DNA of 64,000 bases from Symbiotaphrina buchneri (Eukaryota > Ascomycota > Symbiotaphrinales > Symbiotaphrinaceae), in assembly GCA_001599915.1 (NCBI GenBank), contig BCIG01000028.1, positions 62,001 to 126,000 on the forward strand, given 5' to 3'. Shown in pieces: positions 51,080 to 63,546 of this stretch. Under the pieces are notes generated by a model, which saw only the letters and a list, made by a program, of their open reading frames with translations, was not told the origin of the DNA and did not search any database. Made by a program: the position numbers and the translations under genes. How positions within the stretch are numbered: position 1 is the first letter of the stretch; every line of letters begins with the position of its first letter.

Positions 51080-52304
51080 ATGGCCTCTTCGAAAACTGCA
51101 ACCATTTCCACCTTCGTGCAGTCGGCGCCGCCTGGAGAGGTTCGTTTGCTGGTCCTCTTGCTCTGTGGCACCCTGAGCTAACGCGCACCGCAGCTTGGGG
51201 ATGTGATAGCAGGTAGAGCAGCGATCTTTTGACCTTGGTCCCACACAAATCCTGAACACGCTTCTATAGACATCAAGGCCCTTACAGTTGACGAGCCGAA
51301 GATCGTAGAATCACTGGAGCCCGCCTTCGAGAAGTATAACGAGGAGCAATTCACGACTACAAAGCTTCCCGGGGGGAGCCAACAGGTACGAGTACCTGGG
51401 CAGAGCGGCTATCAGTCTGGCTTATAAAGATATCAGGTGCTCGTAAGCTCACATAACTCACTGGGCAATGGCCGATATTATGACTCGGAGAGTCAAAGCT
51501 CTTTCTCCTTTGACCACAGCACACAGGTCCGTCAACGAGGTACATGCGTAGGTGAGGGGCTTAGCTGAATGGGTATAGAAAGCATCTTCTGTGCAGTCGC
51601 ATGTGGTGGAATCACGTCACTCTGATTTGCTGTACGTCGAGCTCATTCTCTACTTTGGGGTGTCCTCGGTGCGTTACACTGACACCATGATTGCCGTACA
51701 GTAAATCACTCCAGAAGGCTTTCAGCGCGCATGCGAAAGAGCATTATCCCACCTCCTCCACAGGCATATACCCCGTAGAAGATGACTCTTCAATCGCTAT
51801 CGTCCTGGTGGCGAACAAGTACAGTCCAAACAACTTCTGGTGGGTGTGCCCCGTCTCTCCGGAGGGTCCTTAAGTCTGACTTAGGCTGGGTTTGCTATTC
51901 AGGAATGGCCGCTGGCGGTCTCTCTATCTATACTCTCCATCCAACTCGTCCATAACCGGTTCCATCAAAGTCGATGTACATTACTATGAGGATGGAAACG
52001 TTCGATTACTCACATCGAAGCCAGTCTCAACCTCGGTATCATCTTCTGCATCCGCCTCGGAAGTTGTGCGTCAAATAGCTAGTATTGAAAAGAAGTATCA
52101 GGAAGAACTCAACCGAGCTTTCAATAATCTCAGTGAAGGCGCTTTCAAGGGTCTAAGGCGACAGTTGCCGATTACAAGGCAGAAAATCGAATGGGAGAAG
52201 ATCAGCGGCTACAGAGTAAGTTGTTCTGGGTTGTCAGATAAAATCAGGGACTTATCTATCAATTGCAGTTGGGCCAAGATATTGGCGGTGGGCGCTCGCG
52301 ATGA
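51080..52304 (+). CDS. CAP1: F-actin-capping protein subunit alpha
   Basis: Eight exons: 51080..51139, 51194..51212, 51270..51385, 51437..51526, 51579..51631, 51702..51839, 51903..52215, 52269..52304; 274 residues, the usual length. With the beta subunit it caps barbed ends of actin filaments in patches and at hyphal tips. The family features are ISTFVQSAPPGE at the N-terminus, EEQFTTTKLPGG, ANKYSPNNFWNGRWRSLYL, IKVDVHYYEDGNVRLLTSKP and the C-terminal actin-binding stretch FKGLRRQLPITRQKIEWEK. The second exon is only 19 nt yet needed for LGDVIADIK. The last exon encodes just eleven residues. It lies convergent with DOA4. Confidence 0.95.
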
Positions 52305-52660
52305 GCTAAAGCTAGGATATGTGAATACCGATTTCTACTTGCATCATGGCTGGGTTGGAGTTGTCGAGTAGCACAAATACCGATGTTCCTGTCTGAAACT
52401 CGAGTCTTGCAATTCTCGCCCAGTGCTGCATGACGGCCAATTGCCTTGCTAGCTAGTATACAGGGATATCTCAGTACAGTTATCGTCAACGCCAGAGCCT
52501 TTGCCAACAGGGCATTCCCAACTTGAGAATCCAGAATCCAAATGCTCTCCCTTGGCAATGATTGCATCATCATAATATTCCAACAATCTCGAAGTAATAT
52601 ATTCGAGTAAAGAGTGGCCTGGAAAGGCCTCTATGCCGAAGGGATCAAATGAGATGTATG
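52305..52660. other. Convergent intergenic region CAP1 / DOA4
   Basis: About 355 bases between two 3' ends; nothing else is seen. Confidence 0.6.
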
Positions 52661-55600
52661 CTATGCTGCTCTTGTATAGAATACGAGGTATGCCTGTTCG
52701 TTCTGCAGCCGGTTGTTCGGCGTCAACTTTGTCGGATCAAAATCATGCACTTTGCTGTCATTGAATTGTCTCCAACACCCCCGGGCTCCGTCCTTGACCA
52801 AACTAATGTAATGGCCACCGGAGAGTGAAGACCCAATGTGGCGGATCACCGCATACGCATCATATAAGTACGGTGCAGTGGTGGCCGGATCCGGGCCTTC
52901 ACCGTTGATGTCATTCGTCGGGTATTGCTTCTGAATCATGGCGGAGACATCTGGAGGAGCAGGCGGCATCATGTACGGCTCAAGATCGAGGCCCTTGAGC
53001 GGGAAGTCTATCGGAGTGAAGATCTTCCGAGCCCTTTCGTTCTTAGAAGCGGAGAAGCGCTTGAAGTGGACCACCAGAAATAATGGGGCTCTAGTAATCG
53101 TTATTTGTTTCGTCGCCTCTCGCTCGCAATTGCAATTGGGACAGCGCCACACTTCATCACCTCGTAGCATCTCTTCCTGACAATAGCTTCGCAAGCAACT
53201 GTTGATGTCGCCATAACCCGATTTTGGAATTTCCACACTGATGCTGTAGAAGGCTTCATAGGTTGTAGAAGTGTGTTTGCAGGTTGTGCAGCGCAAACGG
53301 GACGCATGCTGCCCAGCGAATAGCTTGGAGATGAACGATAGATCCCTATGGCAATACCTAGCCCACTCTATCCGTGAGACCAGCTGCATAGCCATCTTTT
53401 CACGGGCGCGCTCCTGTTCATCAGTCAGTTGCTGCAAGGGTGTCCTTTCCCAGTTGACATTCAAGTCTTCGTGCAGACAATCGAGCAGGAACTCAAGAAA
53501 TTCCTTTGCATCTTGTTGATTGTGGTTATCGCCCCAATCTGATTTCAATCGCGTACATAGATCCTAAACGTGTCAGTGTATGGTCGTCTAATGGACGCAC
53601 GAGGAGCTGACGTACCCTGAATGTTTTGGGTCGAATGGCTTCTACGTCATTTCGCCATAGGTTTGCAATGGTGCTTGCGAACACTTTAGGCATCACCCCC
53701 TGGGACCCTTTCCAGTTGCGTTGCACTTCGCGCTCGTAACTTCTGTCGAGAAAATATTTGGTCAAGGGGATCGTTGCGCTCAGTGCTTGAATTGTCGAAT
53801 TCATATAACAAGTGACGCTGAAGTTTATAAGTCCAGTCTTCGGCAGTTTGACATTTGTAGGAGCGCCGCCGCGGGGATATAAAACAGACAAGCTCAGCGG
53901 CGGCGGCGGCACGGTTGGGGCAGGTACAGGTGCTGTCCACTCTGATACGCCACCATAGTTTGTCCTAGGTACTGCAGGAGGAGGCCTTGACGGCGCAGTT
54001 GGCAGTGACGACTCGCTATGGTTCGGTATTGGGGGAGGATAAGACGGAGGCGTCGGGATCACCATTGACTGCTGAATCTGTGACGGTTCAGGAAACCGCC
54101 GGAGAAACTCTTCATAGCTGCGAACCACTGGGGATATCTCCTCTGCAGCGTCCATTACCGGTTCCATCTGCCCATCGAGAGCAGTCGGCCTGTCATCATC
54201 ATCCTCACGAACTCTCTCTAACCATGCATTTCTTTCCTCAGGATCAAGTGGTCGATGTTCTCTTAGCTTCCTCCTCTTAGCTTCCAAGCTCAAGGTAGGG
54301 GTAGCCATCGGTACCCGCCCCAGTGGTCGACTGTTCCTTCTCGAGCGCTGCTGAATTCGCCTCCTGTCCATTCCGGCCGTATCTGACGTTTTCAGAGCTT
54401 GTTGACCAACGCTATCTATCCATGCATCTAGACCTCCCGCTAGGAGAACGGGTGGCCTTTTCAACGGCTTGTCGTAATTGAATTGTGACAGTGCCTCGTG
54501 GAGTGCACGTAGGGCCTCTTCACTGTAGCTCTTCGGCGGTGAGTCCAAATAGTGAGTATCTTTCGAGCTTTGATCGTAATATACAACCTGGTCAAAATCA
54601 TCTCTCTTGCTGAACAGCGCCTGTTCTGTCTCTGGTGATAACACAAGTTTCTCTACCAACTCGTCTGCAGACATACCAGGTCGCATAACAATCGGCTCGA
54701 TACATATGATAGAACGAGCGTAGATATGACCCTGGTCAAACTCTTCTCTTGTACGCACGTCAATAAGCAGAATGTTATAGCGTTTCAGATTTTGGTTGAG
54801 TGATTCCACGCTTATTGCAGTCTCTCCGGGTGCATCCTCAGAATGAGAAGGGGTTCCCGACATTTTGGGGAAATACGAATCCGCAACCGCGTTCTGCCCG
54901 GGCGCATACGAAGATGCACTCGAACTAGCAATCGCGTTTGCCCGCCCACCTGTCCCAACAATGCTTCTTGCAGTAGTCCTAGGCGGGTTAATACTCGCCG
55001 GAGTACGCAAATTTCTCGCAGGACTGTATGTTGGGCTGGGTTCTTTAGGCAAGGAGGTAATCGAGTTCATATCGAAATGGTTTTTCGGAGGCGACGGACT
55101 TCCAAACGGCATTTCTCTGGGGCCAGCGGGTCGACTTTTGGCACTATGGCCGTTTGCAATACCGTTCCTTTCGTCCGGCAATAACGGAAACTGGCCGTAT
55201 CGAAGCCCAGATGAGGACGGATCTGAAGCCGCAGTATTGCTCACCGAGAAAGGGGACTCTGTTCGACCGGGGATCCGAAGCCGGGCGAACCTTTCTGCGA
55301 GCGCATCGCTAGAGCCCGACGCACCGTCCATTTGTAGGCCGACCCCTTTTGCAGATGAGTTGTTCTGAATGGTCTCCACTTCTCCTTGAACGACTGGTTT
55401 CCTTCTTAGGGTCCCTTCTCCTGACTGGGCAGATTGCTGTGAAAGGTTCATTGACTGCCGACTACCGATTCCAGGCATTTGGACGGTGGGCTGGTTGTCG
55501 TACGGAAGCTGTGATGAGTCCTGCCCATTGCTAGGTAATGACTTTTTATATGCTGTTCCTTGAGGTTTGATGCCACTGAGCTTGTTGTCCTCCTTGATCG

Positions 55601-56198
55601 CCCTCTTAACTTCCTCAATCTTTGCTCGATCGGAAGCCAGTCGCTATGGATTTCAGGTAATCGTCAGCGAGGACTCTTCTGTGAGGAAATATTTCCACGT
55701 CTTGCAGACTCTTTTACCTTCGTTAGATAGTTATATGTGCGCCACATGTCTCCACGTCCGGCCTCTACTTGTGGCCATTCCATGTTTCTCTGCACCATAT
55801 TCAACAGAATTTCGGAAGCGACCAGATATTCCACGAATGCACGTTGCGGTCTTTTGAACTCGAGATCAGCACGCGCTTGTTGCAGTGACTGTCCTGCGTG
55901 GGCTAAGAGATTCTTCATCTGCATAGGCGTGCGTTAGTAGGCAGTAGATATGGCCCAGCGAGATACGGACAGAGGCATTTTGATCGACTGGTGGGATGGC
56001 TTTGGCCACCAGATCCTCGAAATGCGGAAACTTAGGCGCTCGACGTCCTGCGGCCGGCCCATCACTGCCAGTGCTCCCAGTACTCCAGCCGTTGCTTGCT
56101 GCCTTTCCATTCCACACCCCATTTGAAGCTGGAACTTCGTTCGAGCCAAGATCTGCGGGGGCATGGGAGGAAAGATGGGCGGATGGACCCGCGCTCAT
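52661..56198 (-). CDS. DOA4: Ubiquitin-specific protease Doa4/Ubp5 type (USP8-like), with rhodanese domain
   Basis: Four exons: complement(52661..53563, 53616..55643, 55718..55918, 55971..56198), 1119 residues. The N-terminal helical region (about 40-160, MKNLLAHAGQSLQQARADLE and YLVASEILLNMVQRN) resembles the USP8 dimerisation/MIT-like domain. A rhodanese-like domain follows at about 427-545 (NILLIDVRTREEFDQGHIY). Next is a Pro-rich linker, then the USP catalytic domain (about 760-1119). The Cys box reads INFSVTCYMNSTIQ, and the His box GGHYISLVKDG (about 1070). A CxxC zinc pair is present (RCTTCKHT, WRCPNCNCE). Doa4 removes ubiquitin from cargo at the ESCRT stage and keeps free ubiquitin levels up. 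The first intron has an odd donor (GTCCGT) but a perfect TACTAAC branch site. It is divergent from VPS27. Confidence 0.92.
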
Positions 56199-56882
56199 CT
56201 TTGCCGACGTGGATGAAATAGCAGTTGACTCATGTCGCTCAAGATCCTCAACGAATAGTTCTGGTTGGCACTGTGGCGGCAGACCGAGTGTTCAAGAGGA
56301 ATTGGTGAGACCGGGGTTGAAATCGCTGATGGTAGCTTGGCCTGCTCAGTCGGAGCATAACTGTACTCAAAGGTCGTGGTCGAACGAGGCACTCGAAGGA
56401 ATATCACTCTTCTTACTCAAGTCAGCCCTTTGCACCCCGTAAAGGTACGCGGCGTCAGGATAGGATGACGTGCGCCACAGCCTCCGTTCAGTGAAACGTG
56501 TGGCTAGTGCTGCTGCTGCTGCTGTTTGCTGCTTCAGCCTTACACTCTTGGCCCATTGCGGTTAAAGCAGCCCGGTGCTGATGTTGCTCGCTCCAGACAA
56601 GCTTCCTACGCTTGCCATCATTGCGACAGCCGCCTTACTAAAGGTACAACTCAAACGAGTCAACCCCTACCTTACGCACAAGCCGCGGTAGCAAGCAACT
56701 CTCCTAGGCAGAAGTATCCCAGATCTTCGGAGTGCTTTTCTGCTCCTGCATACTGGAAGGAGGCAGTCACGGTCTAGGCTTCTCCTTGAGACGGAGTCGC
56801 ACCGAGCTCTCACGAAGCTGGCGACCGGTGCCGGAGGGGTATCATCAGCAAGTGCACACCACGAGCTCCTCCCGCAGTCAAA
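56199..56882. other. Divergent intergenic region DOA4 / VPS27 (684 bp)
   Basis: Shared upstream region of two genes of the same pathway. It contains a short TGC repeat and TAAAGGTAC / TACCTTACG motifs at about 56639 and 56669. No gene is seen. Confidence 0.55.
56508..56522. repeat. (TGC)5 trinucleotide repeat
   Basis: Five exact TGC units in the region between DOA4 and VPS27. Confidence 0.9.
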
Positions 56883-59175
56883 ATGGCAGGCTGGTTCGCC
56901 TCCAACTCGGCGCTCGATGAGCAGATCGAACGTGCGACATCGTCTAGCCTGTAAGCTCTCTACACACAGATTTAGTACCATTGTTTCTGACGGGAGCTGC
57001 TACAGAGAGGATATCGCTCTCAATCTCGAAATATCGGATCTCATCCGATCAAAGACTGTACAACCCAAAGAGGCCATGAGATCTCTGAAACGCCGCATAG
57101 GCAACAAAAATCCAAATGTGCAGCTTGCTGCTCTGAAACTCACTGATACCTGCGTCAAGAACGGGGGTTCGCACTTCTTGGCCGAGGTAGCTTCGAGAGA
57201 ATTCATGGATAACCTCGTCTCGCTTTTGAAAGCTTACGGGCCGGCTGCTGTTAATGAAGAAGTCAAGAACAAGATTTTAGAACTAATTCAGACTTGGGCG
57301 GTCGCCACCGAGTCCCGTCCTAATCTGTCCTATGTGGGCGAGACGTACAAGAATCTGCAAAGGGAGGGTTTCCAATTTCCACCGCGCGTTGAGGTTGCAA
57401 GTAGCATGTTGGACAGCAGCGCAGTACGTAACCCTTGTCGCACATATCGTTTATCCCTCTAACTCCCCGCGCCATAGCCACCAGAATGGACAGACTCGGA
57501 TGTCTGCATGAGGTGTAGAACACCATTCAGCTTCACAAACAGAAAACACCATTGTCGGAACTGTGGGAACGTCTTTTGTGGCTCATGTTCGAGCAAAACC
57601 ATTCCTCTTCCGCACCTTGGGATCGTCCAGCCGGTGAGGGTGGATGACGGGTGCTATGCTAAGTTAATGGACAAGTCCAGGGTAGGCTCCGTCCCTCCTG
57701 ACCGCACCGGGGCCAGACAGGAACCTCCTGCGAGACCGCGGGTGTCTATGCAACCCCGTGATGCCCGGATAGATGATACATTTGATGAAGATCTCAAACG
57801 CGCTCTGGAAATGAGTTTGGAGGACGTGAAAGGTCACCAGGGCGCAGGTTATGTGTCACAAGCCGAACTGTCAAAGCAGAAAGCTCCCGCCGCTGCAGAC
57901 AAACCAATTGGTCAAAAACCAGCCGAAGAGGATGACGACGCTGATCTGAAGGCTGCTATAGCAGCATCGCTCCAAGATATGGAGGAGCAGAAGAAGAAGC
58001 ATGCGGCGTCACTGAAGCAGCAGTCGGCGGGCACGTCCACTCCAACCCCAGCTAGCTTCATGCCCAAAAACGACTTTGAGCTCACCGCTGTTGAAGCGGA
58101 GAACATAAACCTTTTCGCTACTCTAGTGGACCGCTTACAAAGTCAGCCACCCGGGACTATATTACGAGAACCGCAGATTCAGGAGCTGTACGAAAGTATC
58201 AGTGCTCTACGGCCGAAATTAGCTAGGACGTACGGTGAGACAATGAGCAAGCACGGTACGTATTACGTCGTCCCATCCTCTTGGTAGCTTCTGACAAGGA
58301 CAGATACTCTACTCGATCTGCATGCGAAGCTGTCTACTGTCGTACGCTATTACGATCGAATGTTAGAGGAACGCTTGTCAAATACTTACAGTCAGCATAC
58401 TATTGGTCCTTACGGTACCCGGCGTCCTGACTCCAGTATCTATCCATCAATACCATCCGCAATCGTTGAAGGGTCTAGTGGTGCTGAAAGCTTCTATACC
58501 GGGACTGCCAGAGTCCCTTCTGCATCATATGCCCCCCCTGATCCAGCTTATTTGAATTACGGATCCCAGCAGTCACCATATGTGGACTACGACAAGCGTT
58601 CTTCAACAAATCAGGCTGCTTATTCCCAGTATGTGGCTTCTTCTCAACAGTACGGGCAGTCCAATGGGTATCAAAGCGAGCAAAACCAAGCTGCTCAGAG
58701 CAGCGTGATGTCCCCCGGAGCATCACATACTACCACTTATGCTCAGGTACCCTCCCAATATACCTCAAACCAGGCGCCCAAGGTTCCCCTGGGTTCACCA
58801 TCTGCCGACCCTGCGGCATCTTTCTATTACGGAAATCAGGTTCCGCCCTCTTCCGAACCCTTGCATACATCGAACTCGATCCCGGAAACAGACTATCCAT
58901 CTCAGCAGCAAGCGCAACATCAGCAGCCTCCGCTCCAACAACAAGCACCCCAACAGTTTTCTCCTCCGCAAACGCATCAGCCACCGCCTCAAAAGCCACC
59001 GACTGTAGGTCAGCAAATACCAAACTGGCCGCAGCAACAATGGCCTGGAACTCCACAGCAACAGTCTGGTGCGTCCTACGCGTCTTATGGCGGGTACACC
59101 CAAGAGTCATTTCCATCGGCTCCTCAACATCAACCGCAGCCGAAAGTGGTGGAGGAGAGCTTGATTGATTTGTGA
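56883..59175 (+). CDS. VPS27: ESCRT-0 subunit Vps27 (HRS): VHS, FYVE, UIMs
   Basis: Four exons (56883..56950, 57006..57423, 57478..58255, 58304..59175) give 711 residues. The VHS domain (about 10-150) reads [20 protein letters not shown] and [17 protein letters not shown]. The FYVE zinc finger (about 170-235) has paired cysteines ([10 protein letters not shown]) and the PI3P-binding RKHHCRNCG. Two UIMs follow: [15 protein letters not shown] and [19 protein letters not shown]-like helix region precedes a long Tyr/Pro/Gln-rich tail ending in ESLIDL, which looks like a clathrin-box motif. Vps27 recruits ubiquitinated cargo on PI3P endosomes and calls in ESCRT-I. The first intron splits the first VHS helix, so a missed splice would remove the true N-terminus. 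Confidence 0.95.
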
Positions 59176-59742
59176 GACCACGGTAGCGATTTTGTGCTTT
59201 TCACAGGATGTAGCAGCAGGTTGTAGGTGTTTACCGGTGGTAAAGGACAGGGCGGCGCATTCATCTCTTCACTGCGTTCTAGCGACCCGAAGACACAGCT
59301 CCAACAGTAGGACTTCCCTGACATAGTCCGAGCTCTCAAGGATAGTTGCCAGATGAATGATATGATCTCACGTTGTTGTAAATTCAGGAGATTTGTTTTG
59401 CTAAGCACCTATTCTGTATCCCTATATTTTACCTCCAGCATTCTCACTGGATCCTTCTCCGACCACAACCGCTAGGAGTACGGCAGTTAAACTGCGCTTG
59501 TGGATTCTGTGAGCTGCCGTACACATGACCTCACCCACGTTCACAAAAGTACTTTGTATGAGGGAACGCGATAATGCATACGGTGTAGAGCTTCACCGAA
59601 TAATTGTCACTGCACGTGCTCCTTATTGAGGGACGCCCCGGACAGCTCTATAAGCAGGCCAAAGCAATCTCCGGGCTTGTCTGCTGTTCCTATCTTTTCC
59701 TGCCGCAGGCAACCACCATATCCCTTCTGGTGCACCATCAGT
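59176..59742. other. Intergenic VPS27 3' flank and HBS1 promoter
   Basis: About 565 bases; nothing beyond flanking sequence is seen. Confidence 0.6.
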
Positions 59743-62702
59743 ATGTCTACCCGGCGGGTCAAGAATGTGGACGTGGATAAAGACGATTTCGACGACTTCG
59801 ACGACTTCGATGAGGACGACTACGGTTACGGCGAGGGGGACGAGGCTGGGGACGGTGAGCTCCCCAGAGTCCTTCGACAGTCGTCTTTTGCTCATCATAT
59901 TTCCAGGAACGCTTAGCTCGGAAGACCAAGGTAATTTGCAAATGATGTTTTTCGAATGTTGCCTCGGTTGGCTAAGCAAATTCGTGGCCGAGCAGAAAAA
60001 TTGCGATTGGGAACAGTCGAAGTTCGAGAGGCTATAGGCCCCTCATTTCCAGTTACAGATAAAGAGATCCAAGATTCATTGTGGCATTACTACTATGACG
60101 TTGGCAAAACGGTAGTGTGGCTGAAAAGTGTGTATAATTCTAGAGGAGGGCTGCTCGAACGAATATTAAGCCGCCGCAGATCAAAAGATTCAACCGAAGC
60201 ACGAAAAGAAGACTTCTACAAACACCAAACCTGCAGGTGGTAAAAGTGACAAACGAACAGGTGGGTCCCTGCCCTGTTTCTCGCTTCATCCTTTCTACAT
60301 GGCACTTGTCTCGACCCCGGTTCTAGATGGAGTACGGTAGCTTTAAGGGTGCGTCTCTGTACTCCTTCCCATTGCGGATCTTTATTGTACGCAATTCGCT
60401 TTGATCTGACTTGACACTGAAGGTCTTTCGGCAAATTACCCCATAATTTGGCATGAACCGCCTTGTACTGTTCCCTTTTCGGCAGCAGAGTTCTTCAAGG
60501 ATTGCCCATGGCTCCAGATTCCAGCACATCGTCGCAGTGACATTCTGGTTGAACCTATGTATCCTCAAGGGGGTCTATTGGGTGGCAGCTCGAGCACATC
60601 AGGAGGCAAAGTTTCGAAGCTTGCCGCCCTGGCAGCTGCAAGAAAGAAGAGAGAAGTAAACACATCCAGCTCAGGTGATCAAGATTCCACTGCCAGCAAG
60701 ACCCCTGGACCAAGAAACGCTTCCTTAGCACTGTTGAATCAGCTAAGCAAGGATCCAAATGATCGGAGTGATGCCGCAGACGGCAGATCGAAAAATCATA
60801 CTGCTTCGGGCTCAGAAGTAGCTGATGATATGTCTGCTGGAAGAAAATATCCGGTCCGGAAACGCGAGGGCACAAGCGAAAGTTCATCAAAGCCAGTAGA
60901 GCAATCACCAAGAGCACTACCTAGTCCAATAGACTCGCAACCTCCACTGAGTCGAGACCTCCTGGCGAAGCCATCAAATTTTGCGAAAGCGATGCTCGGC
61001 GGCTCATCGAAAACACCCATCGGAACGGAAACCGGGACCGGGCTTCGAGACAAGTTGTTCACGCCGCCGCTAATGACCGTTATGGACCTTACTGAAGCCA
61101 GTGCTTTCCTAGGGCCGAGCCCAGATGATGTTATCGCCACTGCTCAAGCAGGCAAAGGTATGTGCATATCACTTTCACCCTCAATATGTTTCCATGCTGA
61201 ACTTACGCAGGAGCCAAAGATTCGAAACCGAGCAAAAATACCACTGCTGACAAGACGGCCGGCCAAGTTACCAACGGAGTCGGTAATCTTACTATGGATG
61301 AACCTCCGAAAGTCAAAAGCAAGCAATTGGACGTTATTGAGGAATACAAGAAGACCAAGAGCAAGAATGCTGCCAATTTTGTCGTGATCGGTTCGTTATC
61401 CGTGCTGGTTTTGACTAAGAGTTGCTGACGTATCCAAAGGCCATGTGGATGCAGGCAAGAGCACGTTGATGGGCCGTTTGCTGCTCGATCTTAATGTCGT
61501 CGATCCCCGAACCGTCGAGAAATATAGAAAGGAAGCCGAGAAGATCGGGAAATCCTCTTTCGCATTGGCATGGGTTCTTGATCAAGGTTCTGAGGAAAGG
61601 AGCAGAGGAGTGACTATTGACATCGCGACTAACCACTTCGAGACGGAGAAGACGAGCTTCACAATCTTGGATGCTCCGGGCCATCGCGACTTCATCCCAA
61701 ATATGATTGCCGGTGCAAGTCAAGCAGATTTTGCTGTGCTTGTCATTGATGCCAGCACTGGGAGTTTTGAAAGTGGCTTGAAAGGCCAGACGAAAGAGCA
61801 TGCTTTGCTGGTACGAAGCATGGGTGTTCAGAAAATCATCGTGGCCGTCAATAAGCTGGATACTGTGGCATGGTCACAAGCTCGCTTCACAGAAATTGAA
61901 CAGCAGGTCTCGGCGTTCCTCAGTACTGCCGGTTTCCATTCAAAGAACGTCCGCTTCATCCCCTGTTCAGGCCTGACAGGAGAGAATATCCTGCGCAGGG
62001 CTGCAAAAGAAACGCTCCCTTGGTATGACGGTCCAACCCTCGTTGAAGAGCTGGACCAGTCGGAGACCGGATCAAGAGACATAGAAAAGCCTTTGCGCAT
62101 GACTATAGCAGACGTCTTCCGAGGAGGGGTCCAAAATCCACTATCAGTCTCTGGCCGGATTGAAACTGGCAATCTGCAAGTCGGGGACGAGATACTCATT
62201 GCTCCCAGCGGAGAAAAGGCCTCCATCAAGGGAATCGAGGTGGATGGAGAGCCTAGAGATTGGGCGGTAGCTGGACAAAATGTGGTCCTACATTTGGCGG
62301 ATATTGACCCCATTCATCTACGGTAAGTAGAAACTTGAGAGAAATCTGAGAGAGATGGCAGAAACTGATCGCTGCAGGACTGGCGATGTCCTATGCCCGC
62401 CTTCCTCTCCTATCAAGCCAATCACTTCATTCACCACTAAGATTTTGGCCTTCGACATTGTAACGCCGATGCTCGTCGACGTCCACCGCGGGCGTCTGCA
62501 CAGCTCTGGTCGGATATCGCAATTGATAGCTTCCTTAGACAAGGTGACGGGAGAGGTGATCAAGAAGAAGCCGAGAGTTGTACAGGCTGGCCAGGTAGCA
62601 AGGGTCAAGGTGGAGATGGACAATGCCGTCCCTCTCGAGGCGCCTTCAAGGGTCATCTTGCGAGCTAATGGGGAAACGGTGGCGGCTGGTTTGTTAGAAT
62701 GA
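59743..62702 (+). CDS. HBS1: Translational GTPase Hbs1 (ribosome rescue, Dom34/Pelota partner)
   Basis: Proposed exons: 59743..59854, 59907..59930, 59996..60127, 60171..60260, 60423..61157, 61211..61390, 61440..62322, 62378..62702; 826 residues. The very acidic start (VDVDKDDFDDFDDFDEDDYG) leads to the Hbs1 N-terminal helical domain (LRLGTVEVREAIG to IQDSLWHYYYDVGKTVVWLK). A Lys-rich linker and a conserved block (EFFKDCPWLQIPAHRRSD) follow. The EF-1alpha-like GTPase starts at about residue 425 with GHVDAGKST, and DAPGHRDF and NKLD are visible after it. Hbs1 with Dom34 splits stalled ribosomes in no-go and non-stop decay. The acceptor at 60422 is less sure: another at 60484 keeps the frame and drops about 20 residues, which could reflect real alternative splicing. 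Confidence 0.93.
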
Positions 62703-63546
62703 TGGATACCCAATGTTACTATGTGAAGCCACAGTAACACAAGTGAATAGAATAGAACCCGTGGAGCTGCAGAGAAGTAACGTTCAACTACCGCACATAT
62801 GTACTTCGGTAGAAGGTTCTTGGTAGCCTCTGGTCATCGCCTTGTACTTCGCACCACAATATGGCTTCAAATTCAGCAATAACTTATGCCTTTTGGACAG
62901 TAAGCTTGTGGAAAATGCATAAGCTGAGCCCAAGATTCACAGGGTACAGGCTAATTGTAGGAGCTAAACGAAAGTTACGGAACCTGGACAAGGCTTTGCT
63001 TGAAACAATTGAAGGAAGACAATTGAGGGCGACGAATAAAGAGTGGACTGCAACTCTGGAGCACCAAGAGTAAGAACTGCCATGTTCCACCGCCTTTGAT
63101 AAGGATCTCGATAAGTCGCGGGTCAAGCACGATGACGGCGAGGCGGGAGCGTGCATTAGCGCGACGCCGTGCCACAAGCGTGTGGAAAAGCAAGATGAAA
63201 CAGTACGAACGTACGAGAGCGTACGGGTATTATTGTATTGTATGGTACGCAGGGAATGGAAATTCACCGCCAAGCCGCGGCCTCAAAGTGTCTTAACTTT
63301 ACTTCATACCTCAGGTATCAGGTAAGGTAGCCAGCACTTTCCAGGGTTTTGTTGGCCCTGTCCAGCTACATTCACTCCATCCGCCTCACTTACTTCCCTT
63401 CTTTTCAAACCCGACCTGAAGCACTTCCTAACCCACCCCAGACACTTCCCTATTATCATCATTGCGGACATTCTCCTCCTCTCCACTCAAGTGGTGGTTC
63501 TTGCAGATACCCATCGCCCCAGCCGGCGCTAGCTCCTGCAAGTGCC
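62703..63546. other. Intergenic HBS1 3' flank and promoter of right-edge gene
   Basis: About 845 bases. A TACCTCAGGTATCAGGTAAGGTA segment lies near 63307-63329, and a pyrimidine-rich leader follows (63370-63480). No gene is seen. Confidence 0.5.
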
